From Methanosarcinales archaeon (GTDB taxonomy: Archaea; Halobacteriota; Methanosarcinia; Methanosarcinales; Methanogasteraceae): DNA of 6,842 bases. The DNA lies in assembly GCA_030666765.1 (NCBI GenBank), contig DAOUXE010000058.1:1-6842 (forward strand). The letters are read 5' to 3'. The notes beneath the pieces are model-generated. The model saw only the letters and a list, made by a program, of their open reading frames with translations, made no database searches and had not been told where the DNA came from. Both the position numbers and the translations under genes were made by a program. This document shows, in pieces, positions 1-5,552 of this stretch; position 1 is the first letter of the stretch, and each line of letters opens with the position of its first letter.

Positions 1-381
1 ATCCACGCCCGGGATTTTATCGTGAGCACCTTTGATCCGGCATATATCGATCCGGCACTCGAGATCGATGCGCTTACCGCAGGCGCAGCCGCGTCTGCCG
101 TACGTGCAGAGAGGGGGTATGTGGACAAGATCATGCTCCCTGCTGCGGTTTTGGGAATCGTGCCAAACGATCCCGGGGTTCGTGAATGCTCAACGGTTCA
201 GGAGTGTTTCGATGGAAAGAAGATAGGGAATGGTGTGCATCTGACATTGGGTGGTTACTCTGTCTGCATCGTGCCGTCACTCTGGTGCGATCGCCCGGTA
301 ACCACGGTTGGTCTGGGGGATACTATGACTGCGGCGGTCTTCTTGCGGGAACTTGAACTTACGCACCACAACCGGGGTTGA
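1..381 (+). CDS. pfkC: ADP-dependent phosphofructokinase/glucokinase, C-terminal part (5' end outside window)
   Basis: This is the C-terminal 126 residues of an archaeal ADP-dependent sugar kinase of the ribokinase fold. The frame is open from base 1 (it begins IHARDFIV), so the GTG at 22 is internal and the gene starts before the window. The decisive motif is TVGLGDT near the C-terminus: GxGD is the anion hole plus catalytic-base Asp of ADP-dependent PFK and glucokinase, and it is preceded by CIVPSLWCDRP, as usual just before this motif. The last helix (FLRELEL) follows, then TGA at 379-381. Known family role: ADP-dependent phosphorylation of fructose 6-phosphate and/or glucose in the modified archaeal Embden-Meyerhof pathway, in the cytoplasm. 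Substrate preference cannot be decided from this fragment. It converges on a broken minus-strand gene; no strong terminator is visible in the 65-bp gap. Confidence 0.85.
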   Translation: MHARDFIVSTFDPAYIDPALEIDALTAGAAASAVRAERGYVDKIMLPAAVLGIVPNDPGVRECSTVQECFDGKKIGNGVHLTLGGYSVCIVPSLWCDRPVTTVGLGDTMTAAVFLRELELTHHNRG

Positions 382-446
382 TGGACCTTTGAATTCCGCG
401 AATATGGCTGTCGGAATACTTAGGTTTCACTGAATGTTTTCTGCAA

Positions 447-954
447 TCAACCCCTCCCTTCCAGCATCCCTATAATCCTCAAATACGTCTGGCACCACTC
501 GTTAAACCCGCATTCGGAGTTTCAGGGAGTGCCCGATCTTAATTCCAGAACCAGACCACAGAGTTTCTTGGATGTCCACGGCGTATTAAAATCGAACTGG
601 TCGAAGTCGCCCCATTCCTCCAGGGTCGTGAGGCGGATGAGGCCGTGCCGGATTGCGGTGTCGTAGCGTCGTGTGAGGGGGCATGGGGTGAAAAACGACA
701 GCAGGATATTGATGTGCTCGAGCCGGTCCTGCTCGTCATATATCGAAATCATCCTGTTAATCGCCTTAAAGTTACACTTGGCCGCATCCATCGCGTATAT
801 GCTCGGGATTCCCACCATAAAGGAGGAGTGGACATCGATGTCGTGCACAACACACTGCCGGATACGGATCTCGATCTGCCTCCACCTTCGCACCCCTGTT
901 TATGGCGTCCAGTGCTGCCTGACACTCACTCTCGGCGCCGATGAAGACCCTCAC
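447..954 (-). pseudogene. Unrecognised protein gene broken by a frameshift and an in-frame TGA
   Basis: I do not recognise the family. Reading from GTG at 952-954, the first frame gives MRVFIGAESECQAALDAINRG and stays open only to TAA at 772-774. The second frame, open from 899 down, gives protein-like sequence with no break (for example VHDIDVHSSFMVGIPSIYAM, then LTRRYDTAIRHGLIRLTTLE) to TGA at 522-524. A one-base excess somewhere in about 860-899 joins the two; the GGGG run at 893-896 (minus strand) is a candidate site. After TGA 522-524 the same frame continues NSECGFNEWCQTYLRIIG to TGA 447-449, so that TGA probably replaces Trp TGG. Repaired, the protein would be about 168 residues, soluble, with no signal peptide. 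It lies 12 bp behind the MFS gene on the same strand, so they were probably co-transcribed. Assembly error is the main alternative to real decay. Confidence 0.6.
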
Positions 955-966
955 GACGCCAGCCGG

Positions 967-2034
967 TTAACAGGTACGCGTAAGATATTTAGCCGAGATC
1001 AGGAAACCTGTAAAGCACATCACTGCTCCAACCGCGAGCACCGCTACAAACCCGTAGTACTGTGAAACAGCACCTCCGATAAGTGAACCTGCCACGGATG
1101 CGAGACTGATGACCGTTGTGATCAACCCTGCTGATGCCGCTTTATCCTCGTTTCGGCGCAGCAGGAGTTCGGTCGATCCCACATACAGAAACGACCACGA
1201 AAGAGCGACCATCATCATCCCGGGTATGACATAATAAAATATGGTCGGTGGGATAAAACTTAAGAAAGCGATCGAGGATATAAGATACCCGTACTTCACA
1301 ATCGATACCATATCCTTACCATCGAGCCGCCGCATCATAAAAAACTGCATCAGCGGGTTTATTGCATAGATGGCTGCGATCCAGAACTTATCCGATCCGA
1401 GACTTGCCATGTACAGCGGGAAGACCGTCCATACGGCTGTGGCTCCTGCATGTCTCAGCAGGAACGGCACGTATACTGCCCAGTTCGCTCTCACCGTGTC
1501 GAACGATAGGTAACTAACATTCAGCCGCTTTATCCCGACTTCCGGAAGAGTCAGCGCGATTACAAAGGAGATTGCAATGAGCACGGAACTGGCAGCGAAT
1601 ATCAGGTCATAATCTCCGGTGATTGCCGCTCCAATGAATCCCGCAGCCCAGCCGAGAGCAGAGAACGATATAAACTTGCTGATGCTCTGTTTCATCCCAC
1701 AGACGTGCATGATCAGAGCCGCAGGGTACATGCCGATAGTGATCCCGAGAAGCCCACGCGCCAGTCCGAGTGTGAGTGGATCGTCTGCAAATGCCTGCAG
1801 GAGATATGCAACTGCCGAACAGGCAAGACCAGCCAGCAGCAGTCTTTTGATATTCCATGCATCAGCCGCCTTGCTGAATATGTAGGACGATACGCCGAGG
1901 CAGATACCGTATACGCTCATGATGATCCCTATCTGCATGTAACTGGCTCCGAGGTCCTCTGCAAGAAGCGGGATGAAGACCATCGATAGCATGATCGATG
2001 TGTTTGTGAAGAACTGGATTGCGTCAAGTTTCAT
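967..2034 (-). CDS. MFS (major facilitator superfamily) transporter
   Basis: The 355-residue protein is highly hydrophobic, with about 12 predicted membrane helices, roughly at residues 8-24, 33-54, 64-82, 86-110, 120-139, 143-163, 189-210, 217-234, 246-262, 265-289, 301-322 and 327-347. The halves of six are separated by a polar loop at about 164-188, as in MFS carriers. The loop between helices 2 and 3 (SKAADAWNIKRLL) is a degenerate MFS motif A, with Asp58 and Lys63 in the expected places. It is slightly shorter than typical members (380-420), but with no sign of truncation: the N-terminus is a compact entry into helix 1 and the C-terminus ends just after helix 12. It sits in the cytoplasmic membrane; the substrate cannot be told. 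The ATG start has no clear Shine-Dalgarno. It ends with TAA 12 bp before the broken downstream gene. Confidence 0.85.
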   Translation of the reverse strand: MKLDAIQFFTNTSIMLSMVFIPLLAEDLGASYMQIGIIMSVYGICLGVSSYIFSKAADAWNIKRLLLAGLACSAVAYLLQAFADDPLTLGLARGLLGITIGMYPAALIMHVCGMKQSISKFISFSALGWAAGFIGAAITGDYDLIFAASSVLIAISFVIALTLPEVGIKRLNVSYLSFDTVRANWAVYVPFLLRHAGATAVWTVFPLYMASLGSDKFWIAAIYAINPLMQFFMMRRLDGKDMVSIVKYGYLISSIAFLSFIPPTIFYYVIPGMMMVALSWSFLYVGSTELLLRRNEDKAASAGLITTVISLASVAGSLIGGAVSQYYGFVAVLAVGAVMCFTGFLISAKYLTRTC

Positions 2035-2244
2035 GGTCAGTTGAGATTTTATTTGGCGGCGATACGCATAAATCCATAGATCAGAGGAGCATCATCCTCC
2101 TGAGGTATTTTGATCAGGGGAATCGCGGATGACGCGGGTGGTTGAATGCGAGTCTTTTTATTATTTTCTGGGAACGTCGGATTATCTTACGCAACCACAA
2201 CTGCCAGATGGGGTACTATCGATATGAAAAGTCGTTTACACCGC

Positions 2245-2303
2245 TAATCTGTGTCCATCTGCGTTAATCTGTTGCTGATACTGTTTTATCCACAGATTAA
2301 CAC
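2245..2303. repeat. Imperfect direct and inverted repeat (TAATCTGTG motif)
   Basis: TAATCTGTG at 2245-2253 recurs as TAATCTGTT at 2265-2273, exactly 20 bp on. The segment GCGTTAATCTGTTG (2261-2274) is the inverted counterpart of CCACAGATTAACAC (2290-2303), matching at 12 of 14 positions across a 15-bp spacer. It lies in non-coding DNA. The arrangement looks like a decayed copy of a dispersed intergenic element rather than a coding feature. Confidence 0.55.
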
Positions 2304-2329
2304 TGCTTACTATGATTACACCCATCTAA

Positions 2330-2337
2330 TTATATTT
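2330..2337 (+). promoter_or_regulatory. TATA-like box for a leaderless start at 2358
   Basis: TTATATTT is centred about 25 bp before an ATG at 2358-2360, the spacing expected for an archaeal promoter whose transcript begins at the start codon. The box is good but the reading frame that follows is short and broken, so this may be a relic. Confidence 0.3.
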
Positions 2338-2357
2338 GTATTTGTCGGGTCAGAGTC

Positions 2358-2547
2358 ATGTTTTCAACCGACCGGAACAGATTAGAAAGTCTCTGATGTT
2401 GATCAAATTACCCGCGGTCATATTCATCAAAGTCTCACCACAGCATCGCCAGTTATCGGGGTCGCTACGTTCGCCGGGATTGTTGTATCAGCGGTCTGCT
2501 GGAGTATCGGGTTTTTTTATAAGAACACCTGTGTAGGTGTTTGGTAA
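2358..2547 (+). pseudogene. Possible remnant of a small membrane-protein gene, one frameshift
   Basis: ATG at 2358 opens MFSTDRNRLESL and stops at TGA 2394-2396. The +1 frame then reads DVDQITRGHIHQSLTTASPV followed by IGVATFAGIVVSAVCWSIGF and FYKNTCVGVW to TAA at 2545-2547. The second part contains a convincing single membrane helix (about PVIGVATFAGIVVSAVCWSI). Dropping one base near 2394 joins the two parts into about 62 residues. I do not recognise the product. Evidence for a gene is the membrane-like segment, the frame continuity after one repair, and the TATA box at the right distance. Chance open frame remains a serious alternative, because both pieces are short. Confidence 0.25.
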
Positions 2548-2631
2548 CTGCTCAGGTATGTTGATTGGACACAATTGCGATCCCATACTTTCCGGAAAGA
2601 AAAATAACCGCGGAAGGGCGCGGAGGAACAC

Positions 2632-2707
2632 TTTAGCTAACCACGAGATTACGCTAATTTCCACAAGATTTCTCTGTTAATCTCATGGTTTTCACACCTT
2701 AGCTAAA
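2632..2707. repeat. Imperfect inverted repeat able to form a hairpin
   Basis: AACCACGAGATTA (2639-2651) and TAATCTCATGGTT (2678-2690) are complementary at 12 of 13 positions around a 26-bp loop. The outer sequences TTTAGCTAA (2632-2640) and TTAGCTAAA (2699-2707) are also inverted copies, with an 8-bp interruption on the right arm. It lies just downstream of the cytochrome gene and beyond its T-rich tract. It could be a decayed small mobile or repeated element. Confidence 0.55.
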
Positions 2708-2712
2708 CAGGT

Positions 2713-2730
2713 ATAAAAAAAAGAAAAATA
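2713..2730 (-). terminator. T-rich archaeal terminator of the cytochrome gene
   Basis: On the minus strand, 13 to 30 bp after the cytochrome stop codon, the transcript runs through five T, one C and eight T in a row. Archaeal RNA polymerase terminates on such U-tracts without needing a stable hairpin. Confidence 0.6.
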
Positions 2731-2742
2731 GCGAATTTGATA

Positions 2743-3702
2743 TTATCTCATTCGCCTGATTACATAAGCAAGCAGACCTACGGTTACCAGCAATGAAGCT
2801 GTGTATCCGGGTGTGCTCTTCTTCGTCTCCGTCTCTGCCGCCTCAGGTTCCTCTTCTTCAGACTCTGCTACCTCTATGACCTCTGCTACTTCTTCTGTTG
2901 CAGGGGTTTTGATCGATTCTGCTACCGCTGGCACGCTGGTTTCAGGATGGCATACCGAACAGGTAAGTTCTCTCTGTGTTGGCGGCACGACCGTTATCAG
3001 ATGCAGCCCTGTCAGATCATGGCAGTTGCTGCACAGGGGAAGAATTACCTTACCTTCTGGCATGTGACATCCCTCGCAGGTCGCCAGACCCGGCAGATGG
3101 ATCAGGTGTGGGATCACATCCGCGTCCAGGTCCCGCCCCTCTTTGTTTCCTTCGGGTCGGTGGCACATGTAGCAGATCGATGTGTCCGTCTCTTCGCCAT
3201 GAATGTGCACAAGGTCATCCTGTGTGTGGCAGTCCTGGCAGATGATGGTCACTCCTGCGGGTTGCAGCGGCTTTACGATGTCTGGCGCGGTCTTGTGACA
3301 TGCCTCGCATCCCTGGTGCACATCCACGAGATCGCGATGGCAGTGTGCGCAGACCGTTGTATCGAGGATCTCGTTGTTGTGGTGGGTATTGATATCCCCA
3401 TGACAGTATGTGCAGTCCTCGGTCTCCACCTTCTTTATATGCACATCGTGAATCGTGCCGTAGTGGCATTTCTCACACTGGGGGATTGCGATCTCAAGTG
3501 CCTCGCCATGGCAGTCCTCGCAGGTCACCAGGTTCTGCTTCATCTTCTCCTCGTGAAGCGTATGTGGTGACCCAGGATGACACTTCGCACAGTCTATATC
3601 CGCAGCATCCAGTGTGATCGTGCCAAACTCCACCTCAGCATAAACTGACATAGTCACGATCAGCAGAATGAGTGTTGCAAGCAACATCGGTGTTCGTTTC
3701 AT
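2743..3702 (-). CDS. Secreted 11-heme c-type cytochrome with PGF-CTERM-like anchor
   Basis: The protein (319 residues from ATG 3700-3702) has a signal peptide at 1-22 (basic MKRT, hydrophobic core, cleavage after SVYA). Eleven CxxCH heme sites follow at 38, 61, 76, 97, 118, 132, 155, 177, 209, 224 and 248. Twelve other His in the same region (47, 50, 85, 88, 107, 108, 129, 166, 168, 199, 202, 234) could give bis-His ligation. Residues 265-296 form a Glu- and Thr-rich, low-complexity linker, and the tail is STPGY, a membrane helix, then RRMR, which resembles the archaeosortase PGF-CTERM signal with Tyr for Phe. I infer extracellular electron transfer at the cell surface. The ATG was chosen over an upstream in-frame ATG (3808-3810) because GAGGTGA lies 5 bp before it and it begins the signal peptide. 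No cytochrome maturation gene is nearby. Confidence 0.9.
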   Translation of the reverse strand: MKRTPMLLATLILLIVTMSVYAEVEFGTITLDAADIDCAKCHPGSPHTLHEEKMKQNLVTCEDCHGEALEIAIPQCEKCHYGTIHDVHIKKVETEDCTYCHGDINTHHNNEILDTTVCAHCHRDLVDVHQGCEACHKTAPDIVKPLQPAGVTIICQDCHTQDDLVHIHGEETDTSICYMCHRPEGNKEGRDLDADVIPHLIHLPGLATCEGCHMPEGKVILPLCSNCHDLTGLHLITVVPPTQRELTCSVCHPETSVPAVAESIKTPATEEVAEVIEVAESEEEEPEAAETETKKSTPGYTASLLVTVGLLAYVIRRMR

Positions 3703-3707
3703 AGTAT

Positions 3708-3714
3708 TCACCTC
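3708..3714 (-). promoter_or_regulatory. Strong Shine-Dalgarno of the cytochrome gene
   Basis: GAGGTGA on the minus strand lies 5 bp before the ATG at 3700-3702. It matches the archaeal 16S anti-SD well and fixes the start at the signal peptide rather than 36 codons upstream. Confidence 0.8.
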
Positions 3715-3734
3715 TCGATTGTTATCGATTGTAA
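3715..3734 (-). promoter_or_regulatory. Tandem 10-bp repeat, candidate operator of the cytochrome gene
   Basis: On the plus strand TCGATTGTTA (3715-3724) is followed directly by TCGATTGTAA (3725-3734), 9 of 10 identical and one helical turn apart. It sits where transcription of the cytochrome is predicted to start, between the TATA box and the Shine-Dalgarno. A regulator bound there would block initiation; this role is inference. Confidence 0.35.
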
Positions 3735-3754
3735 CGATATGGTTTGTGTTTGGG

Positions 3755-3764
3755 CATATATTGC
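3755..3764 (-). promoter_or_regulatory. TATA box and BRE of the cytochrome gene
   Basis: On the minus strand GCAATATATG follows the purine-rich stretch GGAAAA, as in a BRE plus TATA box. Transcription would start near 3733, giving a leader of about 30 nt that includes the Shine-Dalgarno. Confidence 0.6.
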
Positions 3765-3819
3765 TTTTCCTGCAAACGTGCTCGGATGATGCGCGACTCC
3801 TCATCATCAAATCACAAGG

Positions 3820-3827
3820 TTTAAATC
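3820..3827 (+). promoter_or_regulatory. TATA box of the NIF3-like gene (leaderless)
   Basis: TTTAAATC, preceded by CACAAGG as a possible BRE, is centred about 30 bp before ATG 3853, which puts the transcript start within about 5 nt of the start codon. No Shine-Dalgarno precedes the ATG, which fits a leaderless or nearly leaderless mRNA. Confidence 0.55.
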
Positions 3828-3852
3828 ATGACAGCCCGTTTAGATCTAATGT

Positions 3853-4623
3853 ATGCGCCTATCAGATATGATTGCGATTCTCGAGGAGATTGCACCTCCT
3901 GAACTTGCTTACGAATCAGACAGGGATCGGATCGGGCTGGTACTCGATCGTGGGAACAATGTAAACAAGGTAGCTATTGCACTGGATGCTACCGACTATG
4001 TACTCGAAGAGGCGGCACGTGAGGGTGCGGATCTTCTGGTAACGCACCACACCCCAATATACGATCCGATCCACAAGATATCAAAGAGCCTCTCGGACTC
4101 GTTAAAGATCGCCCTTGAGAGCGAGATCTCAATATATGCGATGCACACGAACTATGACCGAGCACAGGGCGGCGTCAACGATGTACTTGCGGAAGTACTC
4201 GAACTGGAGGATGTCGAGGAACTGGAACCGGGGCGCATCGGAAGAACCGAATACACGACAACATCGGAATTCGCAGAGTTTGCGGCACAGCAGTTAAATG
4301 TTCCGGTTAGGTGGATCGGTGAGCGCAACATCGAGACCGTGATGGTCATCGGCGGCAGCGGTCTGTCCGGTGAGTTTGTGAATACCGCAATCGTTGGCGG
4401 CGCGGATCTCCTGCTGTCGGGAGAGATCCGGCACGACGCGATCAGGAAGGCGCATAATCTGGCACTCATCGATGCCACACATTATGCAACCGAGATTCCC
4501 GCAATGAAGCGTCTATGTGAGCGATTGCCTGTCGATACGGTCTTCATCGATCACGTACCTGATGTCAGGTGGGTGGACACCACCACTACATCACTTCCGG
4601 AAACCCCGGCGTGGCAGGCATAG
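3853..4623 (+). CDS. NIF3/DUF34-family dinuclear metal-centre protein
   Basis: The 256-residue protein is a full-length, single-domain NIF3 (DUF34, YbgI-like) protein of the short archaeal kind, without the extra middle domain of longer members. The metal ligands are in place: VTHHTP (His65, His66), HTNYDRAQGGVND (His98, Asp102) and DATHYATE (His210, Glu214). Members form hexameric rings with a two-metal site in each subunit. Their biochemical role is unsettled: metal insertion or homeostasis and hydrolase functions have been proposed, and the old label 'GTP cyclohydrolase 1 type 2' is not supported by this sequence. It is likely cytoplasmic. It is divergent from the cytochrome gene and starts from a leaderless promoter. 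It ends with TAG at 4621-4623; its last codons carry one copy of an imperfect repeat found again at 5501-5527. Confidence 0.88.
   Translation: MRLSDMIAILEEIAPPELAYESDRDRIGLVLDRGNNVNKVAIALDATDYVLEEAAREGADLLVTHHTPIYDPIHKISKSLSDSLKIALESEISIYAMHTNYDRAQGGVNDVLAEVLELEDVEELEPGRIGRTEYTTTSEFAEFAAQQLNVPVRWIGERNIETVMVIGGSGLSGEFVNTAIVGGADLLLSGEIRHDAIRKAHNLALIDATHYATEIPAMKRLCERLPVDTVFIDHVPDVRWVDTTTTSLPETPAWQA
4594..4620 (+). repeat. Imperfect direct repeat, copy 1 (end of the NIF3-like gene)
   Basis: These 27 bases inside the last codons of the NIF3-like gene match 5501-5527 at 22 positions; the shared core is CTCCGGAAAC-like plus CGTGGCAGG. The two copies bracket the toxin-antitoxin module. Confidence 0.4.
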
Positions 4624-4699
4624 GTATTCCACGGAGATAATCTGTGCGAGAGGGCGCAATCAAGATCTGCGCCTCCATCCTCCGCACTATAGAATACAA

Positions 4700-5144
4700 T
4701 CACCATACCACTGCAACCTCCTGAGACTTGACAATCTTCTTATCCTTCGTGATCAACGCAGCATCAAGCAATATCGCTGTTGCGGTAATGATTCGGTCAT
4801 GAAGTTCTGGAATCGCTTTCAAATCATGGCATTTCAGAACAACAGCCACATCCATAGGGTAAATTATATAATTTAAACTCCCTTCAATCACTTTCAGAAT
4901 CTCGATGAACTCGAGATCAACCCTGTGTTTTTTCAGTGGTGAAGATCGCCTCTGCCAGTACTACTGTTGGAATTACGATAACCGCATTTCCAGCATCAAC
5001 ACGATCGTATGTAGATTCTGCTTTCCTGCCGAGACGTTCATCATCAGTCAGATATCAGAGCAGCGCATGGGTATCGGTTACAAAGAGGTTGCCGCTACTA
5101 AACGTGCTTGAATAACGATTTTTTGGCAGTTTCGATCTCATCAT
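4700..5144 (-). pseudogene. vapC: VapC-type PIN-domain toxin, broken by a TGA codon and a frameshift
   Basis: A PIN-domain ribonuclease toxin can be read across two lesions. The first frame gives SGNLFVTDTHALL, TGA at 5055-5057, then YLTDDERLGRKAESTYDRVD and VVLAEAIFTTEK. The TGA sits exactly where PIN toxins have Trp (THALLWYL), so it is probably TGG changed to TGA. A run of six A (minus strand, 4928-4933) then shifts the frame; with five A it continues HRVDLEFIEILKVIEG, LHDRIITATAILLDAALITK and KDKKIVKSQEVAVVW to TGA 4700-4702. All four acidic PIN positions remain (VTD, VLAE, LHD, TKD). The likely start ATG (5142-5144) overlaps the antitoxin gene by 47 bp, typical of such pairs. Known role of the family: tRNA- or rRNA-cutting toxin neutralised by the antitoxin. 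As written it could not make an active toxin. Confidence 0.8.
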
Positions 5145-5322
5145 CGGTTATGCGTACGCCTTTGAGAAGTCCCTTCAACGAAACAATTTTTCTCTGTGTC
5201 CGAAGCAATGTTTTGGTATCATGGAGTTCATTTTCAATCAGGGATAGTTTTGTATACATCGCAATCCCAATCGCATCGGGTAGGATCTGTATATTCTCGC
5301 CAGTTGTACCAGTTGCCATCAT
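5098..5322 (-). CDS. vapB: VapB-type antitoxin, intact
   Basis: The 74-residue protein is intact. Its C-terminal part (VSLKGLLKGVRITDDEIETA, then KKSLFKHV) closely matches the short antitoxins found in front of PIN toxins in archaea and cyanobacteria, where a SLKGxxKGV and AKKSLFK pattern recurs. The N-terminal part (ENIQILPDAIGIAMYTKLSL) would carry DNA binding or dimerisation, and the C-terminal part would wrap the toxin; that division is inferred from the family. It begins with two ATG codons (5320-5322 and 5317-5319) with a TATA box at leaderless distance, and ends TAG TAG. The partner toxin downstream is broken, so this is a solitary antitoxin, possibly still a DNA-binding regulator or a protector against related toxins elsewhere. 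Confidence 0.75.
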   Translation of the reverse strand: MMATGTTGENIQILPDAIGIAMYTKLSLIENELHDTKTLLRTQRKIVSLKGLLKGVRITDDEIETAKKSLFKHV

Positions 5323-5341
5323 ACTTTAATTACATTTGAAG

Positions 5342-5349
5342 CATATAAA
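5342..5349 (-). promoter_or_regulatory. TATA box of the toxin-antitoxin pair (leaderless)
   Basis: TTTATATG on the minus strand is centred 23 to 27 bp before the two ATG codons at 5322 and 5319. No Shine-Dalgarno is visible, so transcription probably begins at the antitoxin start codon. Confidence 0.55.
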
Positions 5350-5478
5350 GGGCACTGTCGCTTTTTCAAGTGGAGCCGCCATACCCTTGGATTCCAACTC
5401 AAGCGTCGACGGCAGAGCCGTTGCCGCAGAGGGTTGAATCGGTCTCGAAACTCTGTGCCCCATATATTCTCCGCGGTG

Positions 5479-5496
5479 ATAAATCACTTGATTTAT
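5479..5496. repeat. Perfect 18-bp palindrome between the antitoxin and aroA'
   Basis: ATAAATCA-CT-TGATTTAT has perfect 8-bp arms around a 2-bp centre. It lies 57 bp after the AroA' stop codon and about 130 bp before the antitoxin TATA box. It could bind a dimeric regulator or cause pausing; no function can be assigned. The stretch 5326-5552 around it has an open frame of 74 codons on the minus strand that I do not trust, because it runs through the antitoxin promoter. Confidence 0.5.
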
Positions 5497-5500
5497 AATG

Positions 5501-5527
5501 CCTCCGGAAACGCCGCCGTGGCAGGTG
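5501..5527 (+). repeat. Imperfect direct repeat, copy 2
   Basis: These 27 bases match 4594-4620 at 22 positions in the same orientation. This copy lies in the non-coding space just after the AroA' stop codon, so similarity is not explained by a shared protein domain. Confidence 0.4.
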
Positions 5528-5552
5528 TATGCACTGCTACGCCTGTACATAC

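Larger units (their letters stand above)
2035..2742. other. Gene-poor intergenic stretch with degenerate repeats
   Basis: This 708-bp stretch separates two minus-strand genes. It contains no long ORF with protein-like composition. What I can see: a possible small gene remnant with its own TATA box (2330-2547); an imperfect direct and inverted repeat (2245-2303); a GC-rich patch at 2606-2629; a hairpin-forming inverted repeat (2632-2707); and the T-rich terminator of the cytochrome gene. The sequences around 2245-2303 and 2606-2690 resemble degenerate dispersed intergenic motifs I associate with many environmental genomes; that is recollection, not a search. A MFS promoter probably lies in 2045-2110 but no TATA box is convincing. 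Confidence 0.6.

Noticed and set aside
645..1065. Plus-strand ORFs of 99 and 130 codons
   Set aside because: They are shadows of the broken minus-strand gene and of the end of the MFS gene.
2947..3570. 207-codon plus-strand ORF
   Set aside because: It is antisense to the cytochrome; its length comes from the repetitive heme-site codons on the other strand.
5055..5057. Selenocysteine at the in-frame TGA of the toxin
   Set aside because: The position is a conserved Trp in PIN toxins, there is no obvious SECIS-like structure, and known selenocysteine-using archaea are from other lineages.
447..5144. UGA read as tryptophan, because two genes have TGA where Trp is likely
   Set aside because: The VapC remnant ends naturally at TGA 4700-4702 right after the typical VVW end, and reading through would add a long tail with no homology. 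The sugar kinase also ends at TGA at the expected length. Intact genes use TGG for Trp, and both affected genes also have frameshifts, which recoding does not explain.
5326..5550. 74-codon minus-strand ORF starting 2 bp after the aroA' stop
   Set aside because: It runs through the palindrome and the antitoxin TATA box, has no Shine-Dalgarno, and its sequence resembles no family I know.
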